In this document: positions 18,748 to 28,752 of the stretch, in pieces
Position numbering within the stretch: position 1 is the first letter of the stretch
Layout of the letters: every line of letters begins with the position of its first letter
Assembly: GCF_048544455.1 (NCBI RefSeq)
Contig: NC_133526.1
Coordinates: 8,820,001 to 8,884,000, forward strand
Direction: 5' to 3'
DNA: 64,000 nt
Source of the DNA: Silene latifolia
Taxonomy: Eukaryota > Streptophyta > Magnoliopsida > Caryophyllales > Caryophyllaceae
The notes under the pieces: generated by a model
What the model was told of the DNA's origin: nothing
The model's input: the letters and a program-made list of their open reading frames with translations, nothing else
Database searches by the model: none
Program-made: the position numbers and the translations under genes

Positions 18748-19080
18748 GAGCAATAGCAATAGAAGAACTTTATATAAGTTCTTTCTATGCCATGTCATAT
18801 TACGTTAATTTTAATACTTAAGAACTTTTGTTTACAATGGAAGAACTTAATATAAAAGTTCTTAAATGAAATTTACTTAAAAATGGACAATATTGAAATG
18901 TTTTTCACATTTTACAATGCTAATTTATTGGTTATACACATTCCCATATTTAAAAACTTGGTTCTTATTTTAGAACTTTATTCTTAAAAATAAGAACAAC
19001 TTTTCAATGCAACAGAAGAACTTTAAAAACAAGGTTCTTAGTGATAGCCCCAATATTAAGAACTATTATTGCTATTGCTC
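18748..19080. mobile_element. Tourist/Harbinger-type MITE (333 bp, TAA target duplication)
   Basis: Terminal inverted repeat GAGCAATAGCAATAG, with TAA on both sides (18745-18747 and 19081-19083). The interior is AT-rich with repeated AAGAACTT. A related internal piece occurs in the opposite orientation at about 24602-24640 (aagaacttttatattaagttc). Confidence 0.85.
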
Positions 19081-19083
19081 TAA

Positions 19084-19600
19084 TGACTAGATATCATTTA
19101 TATATTTTAAAAAATTATTGATTTCTTTATTTGATTAAAGATTAAAAAAATTATTAATATAATGTATTATTAATATTCAAGTAATATGCCACATGACTAC
19201 TACTTGAGCTACCGTGTTTATACCTAATTCCTGAAATTAACTAATAATAAAACCCAAAAAATCTTATATTAGTTATAATGATATGTGAAATTTGAAAGAA
19301 TAATTAACATTTAAAGTACTACTAAAAAATAATTTGAAAAAAATAATTGAACATTTAAGCTGTCATCCACTTGATATTTCCGGTCATGTGGTGAGAATAG
19401 GTAGACTTTCAGGTATTCGATGATGCTTGAGGGGCATAGGGACGATTGCGGTATCGGGTCGATAGTGTCATAGTCTAGTTGTAGTCTTGATAGTTTTGGA
19501 CACTTAGACCTTGTTACCCGTTTTGTTCCAGAGACTTATAGTTTGAGATTTTGGTTTGGGTACAATTCACTAAACTTTGGACTCTTTAAATACTTGTTTC
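19084..19600. other. Spacer upstream of HPPD
   Basis: AT-rich, no gene seen. The last 34 bases (from 'aactttggactc') match 10287-10317 in copy 1, which places the downstream edge of the copy 1 deletion. Confidence 0.5.
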
Positions 19601-21750
19601 TTTTTTTTTGAAAGTAACACCCCCAAAGGGATTACTGCATTCTCATAAGATCAAAAGAAACGGCATTACAAACGTTTTGGGGCAAATCAACCGACCAGAC
19701 TCGTCTACCTAAGAAACGAGGCACTACATGAGCCAACTCATGAGCTACTTTATTAGAAATTCTACTAACATAAGACCATAAAATCGATTGAAAAGAATTA
19801 CTCAAATCTAAAATATCCTTAATAACTAAACAAAAGTCGCTTCGCCCCTGCCTTTTCTTCCGCAAATAATCAATCCCAACTTGACAATCACTCTCAAGCA
19901 CCACCTTTTGATGCCCCATCCGTCTCGCTTCCTTCAAGCCTTTATATACCGCCACAGCCTCCGCTAGTCCCGGGTCATACTCGTCACCACTCTGTTCCGT
20001 CACACTCTATACCACCGCACCACTACCATCCCGACACACAACCCCATAACTAGTACCAACTCCCTCTTTCGACTCAGCATCCACATTTACCTTAAGCCAC
20101 CCATCACTCGGTCTCAACCACCCACCATAACCCTCCCTTTCAGCACCACGACTGCCACCTCCTCTGCCCACACTAGCTCTCGTGGTCTCATTCGCAGGGT
20201 CCTCAACCTCTGCCATCAACCTCGTGACCCTCCTAACAATCTCAGACGAGCACACATCAACCCCTTCAAACCACCACCTTGTTCCTCGCCTCCCACAATG
20301 CCCAACAAGTCATCATGAATACCGCCCTTTCCTCCACCTCCCTTCCTGCCCAGACAACCTCCAGCCATTCCCTCACACATTCTCCGTCATACATTCTATC
20401 CACTTCTAAACCGACACCATCCCAAACCCCTGCCAGACCCCCACACCCACGAACTATATGCAAGCTTGTTTCACGGTCACTGGAGCATATCGGACATGTC
20501 TCATCGAAATTACCAAGCCAATAGTTTAAATTTCTCCTTGTCGATAAAGCATCATGGTATAACTGCCAAAAGAACGTCTTAACACGAGGCAAGACCGGTG
20601 CGTTCCATACCTTGTTCCAGAGCTCCTTTTCATTAGCATCACTCGATGGTCCAGCTTCCGCATACTCCTTTCCCGTTAGCAACCTATAAGAAGATCGAAC
20701 ACTATATAGACCATCCTTCTCCCCGTCCCAACACCACCTATCCTCCTCCTGACTTTCTCGCACATATATATTGAAAACGTATTAACGCTCGAATGGTAAC
20801 AGTAGACCACAAACCTTCGACCTATCCCACCCACTTCCATCTGAACGAAGCAACTCCGCCACCACCATATGCTCGTCATTATCCCCCTAGGTGTAAGGAC
20901 CTTCTTAGTTCGTGTCCTCGGCAGCCATGGATCTTTCCAAACTAACGTACTCAGGCCATTCCCTATACTCCTCCTAATTCCCTTTTCAAGCACCTCCCTA
21001 GACTCTAAAATACCCCGCCAAACATAACTCGGGTTCCGCCCTACTTTTGCCCGCATAAATGACGCATTTGGATAATACTTTGCCTTCATAATTCGAGACC
21101 ACAAACACTCTCGATTTGTTACGAGCCGCCACGCTTGTTTTCCCAACAAGGCCATATTAAAACTATGAAAATCCCGAAAACCCAAGCCCCATGCTTCCTT
21201 AGGTAAGCAAAGCTTCTTCCACGCTATCCAAGGTATCTTCTTTTTTCCTTTTTGGCCCCACCAGAACTGTGTCACGACCGACCGAAGCTCCTCGCAAAAA
21301 AGAATTGGAAATTTAAACACACTCATCGCAAAGGTAGGGATTGATTGGGCAATACCCTTTATCAAAACCGCCCTACCAGCCTTAGACAATATTTTCCCTT
21401 TCCATCCTTGGAGCTTCTTACAAAGCTTATCCCGTACAATATCTGTAAGAGCCTTCTTTGAATGCCCAATCACTGTGGGTAATCCTAAATATTTCTCTTG
21501 CACATCGACCACCCCGACACCTAACAAACCTGCAATCTCATTCTTCACTTCATCTCTCGTTGCCCTGCTAAAAGAAACCGTGGTTTTATTCAAGCTGACA
21601 AGCTGACCCGATGCTTCCTCATAAGCTCGCAGAATCTCGTTAATCTTTACCGCCTCCGCTCTTTTTGCTCGCGCAAATAAAATGCTATCATCGGCGAATA
21701 AGAGATGCGAAACAACAGGCGCTGAAACACTCACTCGTATCCCGTGCAAT
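19601..21750 (-). mobile_element. L1-type LINE, 5'-truncated, with RNase H
   Basis: Poly(T) at 19601-19609 marks the 3' end. From right to left it encodes the later part of reverse transcriptase (FADDSILFARAK near 21690; EKYLGLPTVIGHSKKAL; QFWWGQKGKKKIPW), a zf-RVT region (CPICSSDRETSLHIVRGC near 20490) and an RVT_3 RNase H (LAEAVAVYKGLKEARRMG, VVLESDCQ). The frame is interrupted: near 20765-20880 in RT/linker, a stop between 20007 and 20003, and near 20260. It starts within RT, so the endonuclease is missing. It interrupts the sequence that in copy 1 runs from 10317 to about 10403, where the two copies differ. No short target duplication was found. Confidence 0.9.
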
Positions 21751-22907
21751 GTAGCGTACTGAACTCCGCCTTGTATGCTAATATTACAAGGATAACCTTG
21801 GACAAAATTCCGTCTCTCTTATGTGTTTCTCAATGTCAGAATTTTAGTAGGATGGGATCTTTAGGGTTTTCAAACAAACCATCTTATATAAAATAAGAAA
21901 CACTGGGTTATCTCTTTAACCCTACTATAAACTGTTTAGGCCTGATTAGTATTATTATAGACGACTCAGAATTATACTAAGCCCGTATTTTTTTGCGCGG
22001 GACTCGATAAGACCAGGCTACTAGACACGTATATTATTTAAGTGTCACGTCGATATTGGGCTCTAGCAAGACATATTGACCACGTAAACTAAAACGAGTT
22101 AATTTGCAATAAGACCGTGGTCATAACTCCTTCAAGAAGCCATGCATCCGCGCACGTCACACGAGTCATAACTAGCCTCAAACGGAGAAATATAAGTTGG
22201 GTGGAGCCAGACCTGGCAAACGGGTCAACCAGATCGAGTTCAGATTGGGTCGGGCCGGGCCAGGTCAACTTCATATTTGCCGGTTTCGAGTCGGTCCGAG
22301 TTATTTCGGGTTCGGTTCTTTTTTGAGCCAACTATTATCAAGTTATTAATGGATAATAACCAGTTTGTAACAATAAACATTCGAGTCGGGTTATAGTGGG
22401 CCGGGTCAATTCTGGTTTCGGGTGAAGATCAGATCTTGAGCTCAGGTGATGCGAAATGCGGAAGCGGATTAACAGAAAAATAAAACAAAAGGATATTTGC
22501 CTTGAATTCTTATGTCGAATTCAAGTCAATGGAATATTTACTCGGTGCTAGACCTATAACACAAATAATGGGTGAGAATACTCAAGACCTATTGAATATT
22601 ACTCGGGCTAAAGCTTGATCGCGTCAAACTTTAACATTTTTGGATCGAACGCACCGATCATGAATTACAAACTTGTAAAACATTAGGCTTTTCTTTTTTT
22701 TATTCAAAATCTTGTGTGTTTCTACAAGAGATTAGGATGGCTATATATAGCCTTACAAAATAGTAAAAGGAAACCTAAAAGACATGCTATTAAGAAAAGT
22801 TATTATGACACATAATGATAAATCATAATGAACCATTTTTTTTTTTCTGGGGTCGTGCTCCTAAGATGCAAAACCGATTAACCAACAAGGAATAAATTTA
22901 GGAATAA

Positions 22908-23174
22908 GGCCCTGTTCTTTCTGATTTATTTTCACCCATTCGATTCAACTCATCTATTCATTCAAATTTCATTCGATTCGATTGATTCGGCCCATTCAGT
23001 TTAGTTCATTCGATTCAGTTTCATCTATTCGATTCGATTCAGCTTTCACTCAAACTCCATTCGATTCGATTCGATTCGATTCGATTCAGCTCATCATTTC
23101 AAATTTTACTCATCTTAAATTTAATAGTTATTATTAATTTTGTTATCAATAATACTATTTTTTTAATATTATTC

Positions 23175-23235
<61 letters not shown>

Positions 23236-23405
23236 TTAATAATATTGTTAATAATAATGTTATTAGTAATTTATTTATTATAATTACTATTATTATTATG
23301 AATATTATTATTAAAATGAATAATAATGTTATTAATGTTAATGTTGTTGTTGTTGTGAATAATAATGTTATTAATGTTAATATTATTATTATTATTGTTA
23401 TTGTT

Positions 23406-23504
<99 letters not shown>

Positions 23505-24582
23505 ATTGATATTATTATTAAAATTAATAACATTTATCATTAATATTATTGATGGGGCACGCTCAACCGACTTGACCCACTAGCCAATACGGGGTCATAC
23601 AAGTCAACACGCTTTCAAACATGGTTACAGATTCGCTTGATACCCTACGAATCACGAATCGTTAAAAGCGAATTCTATCAAATTGATTACTGAAAATACA
23701 TATAACACATTTTCTATAAGCGAATCTCGAATCGGTAAGGCGTATTCATAGCGAATATGGTAACCATGCTTTCCAAGCCATCATTTGAGGTACACATAGA
23801 AACCTATAAATACCTCATTATTGACCAATCAATGGTAAAATACTTCTCACCAACAACTTCCTCTCTCTAGAAGTAAGACTATTCGAGCTACTATGAGAGG
23901 GCACTAAAACCTTAGCTTCAAGCAAGGTCTCAACTATCCACCAAGATCAGTAAGACATCGAGAGAAGGACCTATCGAGTCCTTCGAGGCCCTATTTGTTA
24001 CGCGTAAAAGATCCATCCGGAGAGAGCAAGCATAGGTTCGAGGTGCCATCGAAATGAGAGGAGCGCGTTGACCCGACCCGGATTCGAGCAACTCTTACTT
24101 GAGTGTTTTTATTCGAAACAACTATTTTTACTAATATCATTATTAATATTGACATTATTATTTATTATTGTTATTAAGAATATTATTAGTAAAAAATTAC
24201 TATTTTTTCATTATTATAATTTATGATTATTCATATATAATATTATAATTTTTTTCTTAAAAATTTTAGTATTAGTATAAATAGTATTATACTATGAATA
24301 TTAGTATTATTATAGTTGATAATAACAATAATATTAAATATTATTATTATTAATATTATTAATATTAATATGATTATTTCGATTGATTATTTCAATTCAC
24401 TTTATTCGATTCGATTCGATTCATTTTACTCTATTCATTCGATTCATCAAATCATCTATTCGATTCGATTGATTCGATTCATCTATTGATTCGATTGATT
24501 GATTCATTTCTATTATTCGATTATTTCGATTAAGTTAAATTCACTCCATTCGATTCATTAAAAAGACAGAAAGAACAGAGCC
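22908..24582. mobile_element. Tourist/Harbinger-like element of low-complexity DNA (1675 bp)
   Basis: Terminal inverted repeats GGCCCTGTTCTTTCTG and CAGAAAGAACAGAGCC, flanked by TAA (22905-22907 and 24583-24585). Inside are CGATT/TTCGATT arms at both ends (about 22930-23095 and 24395-24560), an ATT array (about 23178-23233), a TTG array (about 23410-23503) and a unique ~800-bp stretch (23583-24390). No transposase. Long Asn, Val or Leu frames over the arrays are artefacts. Confidence 0.8.
23410..23503. repeat. (TTG)n microsatellite, about 31 units
   Basis: An uninterrupted TTG trinucleotide run next to AT-rich ATT repeats. Likely highly variable in length between individuals. Confidence 0.95.
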
Positions 24583-24956
24583 TAAATAGGGGTTTAATTG
24601 AGCTATTTAAGAACTTTTATATTAAGTTCTTCCATTGTAAGGCTATATATAGCCATCCTGATCTATTGTAGAAACACACAAGATTTTGAATAAAAAAAGA
24701 AAAGCCTAATGTTTTACAAGTTTGTAATTCATGATCGGTGCGTTCGATCCAAAAATGTTAGAGTTTGACGCGATCAAGCTTTAGCCCGAGTAATATTCAA
24801 TAGGTCTTGAGTATTCTCACCCATTACTTGTGTTATAGGTCTAGCACCGAGTAAATATTCCATTGACTTGAATTCAACATAAGAATTCAAGACAAATATC
24901 CTTTTGTTTTATTTTTCTGTTAATCCGCTTCCGCATTTCGCATCATCAGGTGTTGG

Positions 24957-25267
24957 GTCAAATATAGAATATTTGGGTCGGGTCAATTTTACCAGGTCTA
25001 GATTGATGAGCAATTATCATTTATCACCAACCCCGGCTAGTTGGTGGATTGTCCCAATTTAATGGGCTAATGACTAATTGTAGTTAGTAATCACCGACTA
25101 TAACTGAACATCAAATCAAATATGATTTGGTAAACTTTTACTTTACCAATAGAGAGATTACGAGTGTTATTTTGATGGGCTGATGTTGGTCAATTGGTGT
25201 TTCGCAAATTTTGCATTACTACTTTTATACGGATGATCTAAAACTTTTCGTAAAGTGGAAATTTATT
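24957..25267. other. Spacer
   Basis: Continues the gggtcgggtc-type sequence interrupted by the nested element, then AT-rich DNA. No gene seen. Confidence 0.5.
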
Positions 25268-25464
25268 CAATTGGTCTCCCTTGTGACGGGTTATCATTTG
25301 TGACGGATATTTTGTGAGATAAAATGGTAACAAAATGGGTTAGTGGAGAAAGGGGACCACATGAATAGTGTTGCAGAGAGAGAAAAAGTGGGTACATTGT
25401 GAGGTAAAATGGTATCCGTCTTCAGCTTGTGACGGATATGTCATGTCTTCAATGAGAATTTGTG
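25268..25464. mobile_element. Mutator-like MITE (197 bp, 9-bp target duplication AAATTTATT)
   Basis: Flanked by AAATTTATT at 25259-25267 and 25465-25473. The ends are imperfect inverted repeats (left CAATTGGTCTCCCTTGTGAC; right end on the other strand CACAAATTCTCATTGAAGAC), with internal TTGTGACGG motifs. Related sequences occur at 27672-27900 and 43523-43703, and as fragments at 16516 and 4344. Confidence 0.75.
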
Positions 25465-25473
25465 AAATTTATT

Positions 25474-26440
25474 TTACTAATCGGAAAAAACATGATTTTT
25501 ATAAGAAATTCAAATGAGATAATATTGAGAATAAAGCTCCAATTCTATGGTTTTAAAGATTTTATGTTGGAGAATTAGAGAAGTACATCCCACTATATAA
25601 AGCAAATAGGAAATTGGTTTTAGAGTGAAATTCTCTTGGACTTTAGAGCTGATCAAAAGCGGACTTAATATTTCGTGCAAAATGACAAATCTCAAGAACA
25701 CCATGTGCGTCTTCCCTTTCTTAAATTTATACAGGTTTCGGAAAAACTAAAAATAAAAAGGAAATAAAATAAATTGGTTGGAGGCTTGGAGGGAGTGTCC
25801 TAATAAAAAAAATTATCTAAAAACATTATATTTGGGACGTTATTGCTCATCTAGAATAGCACAATACAATAAATAATCAAAGAAATAAAAAGAATTCACA
25901 GATTCTTGTTTAAGACGGGTTAAGTAAAAGACAAAAAATAAGAGCTTTTACTAACTAACAAAATAATTTATCTTATCTAATTATATGGAATATATTTAAT
26001 TCATTTTACTCTTAAAACGAATATGCACATTTTAAGAGAGAACAACTCAAGTTTTGAATTTACTACATGAAATTGGTGATACAGTCCACCTAAAAAATAG
26101 TACTTGAATAATGATACACCTAAAAAGTGGGTCATGAGACGGCTAATACTTCCCTTGGTATGGTCTACAAACCCTTGCGTGTTAGGCGGGTGTATACCTG
26201 ACGAAGCAATTAACATCAACACCACTTTTCACATTAATCACTAATTAATACAACTTGATACGCTACTTTCACTAGTCAATTTGTTTTACTCAGTAAAAAT
26301 CTAACCATCATTTTCATTGTTCTCTTTGACACTCACATTTTGTTGCATTTTTCAGCAATAAAACTACTTTTTAACTGCACTTTACTCTTATATACCAATA
26401 TTCTAAAGTTGCAGCTAATAACATAATTCGTCATTCATCC
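25474..26440. other. Spacer upstream of the protease gene
   Basis: AT-rich, no gene seen. A TATA-like cttatatacc at about 26387-26396 lies 45-50 bp before the ATG at 26441 and could serve the upstream exon. Confidence 0.4.
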
Positions 26441-26499
26441 ATGGCGGAAGAATTGGAGGACCCTTCCATCAACCATCTCAGAAATGGAGAAGAAACCTG
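26441..26499 (+). CDS. Possible first exon of the aspartic protease gene
   Basis: ATG followed by 19 codons (MAEELEDPSINHLRNGEET) and a good donor CCTG/GTAATT. The phase (2 nt left over) matches the acceptor GCAG at 28709-28712, so splicing gives W and then VFFGLIRQKEAILMVFK in frame with the protease. Frame agreement alone has a one-in-three chance. The exon could instead be non-coding or unrelated. Confidence 0.4.
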
Positions 26500-28712
26500 G
26501 TAATTATTTTTACATTATTTAATAATATATCAACATGATTTGTTAATTTGTTTACTTTTTTTTTTTGTATATATTGTGAAACCGCAGTTGCTGAACCAAT
26601 GGTGGGGCGCGGGGGCTAGCATGGGGTTCACCCCGCTGACATTTGAAAATTTCAAAATGTTTAGTCAAAATGTTGGCCTCAGCTAACTTAAAATCTTGGC
26701 TCCACCATTGATTAATCACCGTAATTCTCAATAAAGATGATTTGAAAATGTATTATATGTGTCTTTTATTATGTAGTCAATACGTATGTTAGTTTGACTC
26801 TTCATTTTGATCTTGTCTTTATGACAACACATATGACACGACACTTTGACACTGCATTTTGAAAGAAAATTGAAAACTTCGCTTAAATAAACCGTATGAG
26901 CTAAAACAGGATAACATATCACTTCCTCCCCACTCATCTATCTTCGCTCCATTTCAATAAAATACTCATTACATATATTACAGAAATAGGAGTACTCTAA
27001 TATTTGAGTAATATTTGAGTAATGGAGTACTCAGTAGCATACATTCTGTTTCCATGCACTTTGCTTTTATTTAACGGAAAATTCACGTGGTACCCTCGAA
27101 TTTTGTCATTTTGCACGTGGTACCCAATTTTTTAAGTTTGTGTACATGATACCCACCATGTTTGATTTTCATGCATAACATGCCCTTTTTGTCGCTATAA
27201 AAAAACTTAATTGCGCATAACTGCTAGACCGGAATTCAGAATCAACAAATTGCTTTTCCTAAAATGAATATCTCGTCATAAACTACAATTTGAGAAGAAA
27301 AAAATTGTCGCCTGACATTAGGATTTTTTTTTAAAGAAAATTTCAAATCAACCATACCTTCGATCTTAAATTTCCGAATGACTATTTTCGTTTTATCAAT
27401 TTATAAATTCCGAAGAGGTAATCAATTTGGAAAAAAAAAAATTAGTCAATTCCGATTTATGGGTCAAATTTGATTTATCTTTCAATTGAAAATTTTAAGA
27501 ACGATAAAAAGGGCACGTTGTGCTTGAGAATCAAATCTCAAGGATATCATATGCACAAACTTAAAAAGTTGGGTACCACGTGCAAAATGGGAAAGTTCAA
27601 GGGTACCACGTGAATTTTCCGTTTATTTAATTCCAGATATACCCGTTTTAAATAAATACCGCATTTGTTAAGGCAAATTCTCATTGAAGACGGACGCTTT
27701 TCGTCACAAGCTGAAGACGGGCTAAATGTCGCCATTTTAACGACAAAATGTGACAATTTTAATGACAAATTATTATAACTGAGGAAATTGTTCTGGTAGC
27801 TTTTTAGATAAAATGGTTACACTTTCATCTTAAACGGATCATATTTACCCCGTATTCAGCTTGTGAAGAAATGTACCCGTCACAACTTACTTTTCTTAAT
27901 AGCATAAGCATGTGTTGAAAAAAGGTACTGTAATTCCAAAGACAACCAACTCTTTACTATTCTATGCATTTATCTAAGACGCGTCTATGACTTTATAAGT
28001 TGTTTAATATAATTCCAGATATGTGTTCTTGCTCATTTTGTTGACCATCAGAAAAATCAAGTCTTTTGAATGTAACTAAACCATTCAACTCTCTCTTATT
28101 AACAACATAAATCAACCCCTTTGACTATTACTTCTATTATTCTTTCATTTGTTGTTTCATTCCCATCATATTATGCTCTATATTTCAGCTTACCAGACTT
28201 GAAATCCCAACATTTTTAAACTTCTATCATTTTTTTTCACCATTTTTTCATTCAAATTTTTCTTCTTTTTGGAGTTTGGCTTGTTCTTTAACCTGGGTTT
28301 TTGTCAAGGGTAGTCCACATTTACCAAGGTTAGCTCAGTTTTTCATTTGCGGTTTTTCTAACGTCTGCCCTTATGCATACATTAAGAAGTTATTTCTTTA
28401 GTTATGGTAAATATAAGCTTGTACATCAAAATCGATGATATATCCTTAAAAATCTTTCTGTGCCTTAGGACACACTTTAGAAAAACCGTTTCATTTAATA
28501 TAAGCTGCTATACCCAGGTAGTTAAAGTTTTGTTCTTTTTGGGTGTTTAATCTCTCTATTTGAATAAAGTTACTTTGTTTTAGTATTCTCTGTTAAAATG
28601 GATTGAATAGAGTAACACCATGTAATTTTTGGAGTTTTGATGATTTTTTAAGTTGTTAGGTTAATTTTCTTCTAAGGAATTGCTTCTAAAGTTCTGCAAA
28701 TTGTTACTGCAG
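26500..28712 (+). other. Region between the possible first exon and the protease frame
   Basis: Intron if the upstream exon is real; otherwise promoter and 5' UTR of the protease. It holds a short foldback at about 26599-26711 (caatggtgg at one end, ccaccattg at the other; hAT-like in style, not proven), the MITE at 27075-27621, and a degraded MITE at about 27672-27900 of the family seen at 25268. Confidence 0.5.
27075..27621. mobile_element. Mutator-like MITE (547 bp, 9-bp target duplication TTTATTTAA)
   Basis: Inverted terminal repeat CGGAAAATTCACGTGGTACC, with the exact complement at the right end. Flanked by TTTATTTAA at 27066-27074 and 27622-27630. The arms carry CACGTGGTACC and CACGTG motifs. 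No transposase. Confidence 0.88.
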
Positions 28713-28752
28713 GGTGTTCTTTGGCCTCATCAGACAAAAAGAGGCCATCCTG

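Larger units (their letters stand above)
14199..24582. repeat. HPPD: Copy 2 of the tandem-duplicated block (with the complete HPPD gene)
   Basis: Starts immediately after the LINE poly(A) and ends at the right terminus of the Tourist/Harbinger-like element. It contains the HPPD 3' flank (14199-15306), the two HPPD exons, the promoter and upstream region, a second LINE (19601-21750), and a nest of repeats (21751-24582). The 3' flank at 14200-14860 is rich in Pro/His-coding runs (cca/cac), but the frame is not conserved in copy 1 (8500-8830), so I treat it as non-coding. Confidence 0.75.
22448..24951. mobile_element. Nested element with inverted LTR-like arms (fossil)
   Basis: Two arms of about 310 bp (22448-22760 and about 24637-24951) are reverse complements of each other at high identity. 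The outer termini are TGATGCGAAATGCGG and its complement ending in CA. A 5-bp direct repeat TCAGG flanks the whole (22443-22447 and 24952-24956), the size made by retroviral-type integrases. Each arm has a TATA-like ctatatatagcc at its inner side and an A-rich signal towards the outer end, so both outer ends look like the U5 end of an LTR. Between the arms lies a Tourist-like element (22908-24582). No internal coding region remains. Broken; age unknown but not very recent. Confidence 0.6.

Noticed and set aside
23099-23583. Long Thr/Ile, Asn, Val and Leu frames on both strands
   Set aside because: These are translations of ATT and TTG microsatellites.
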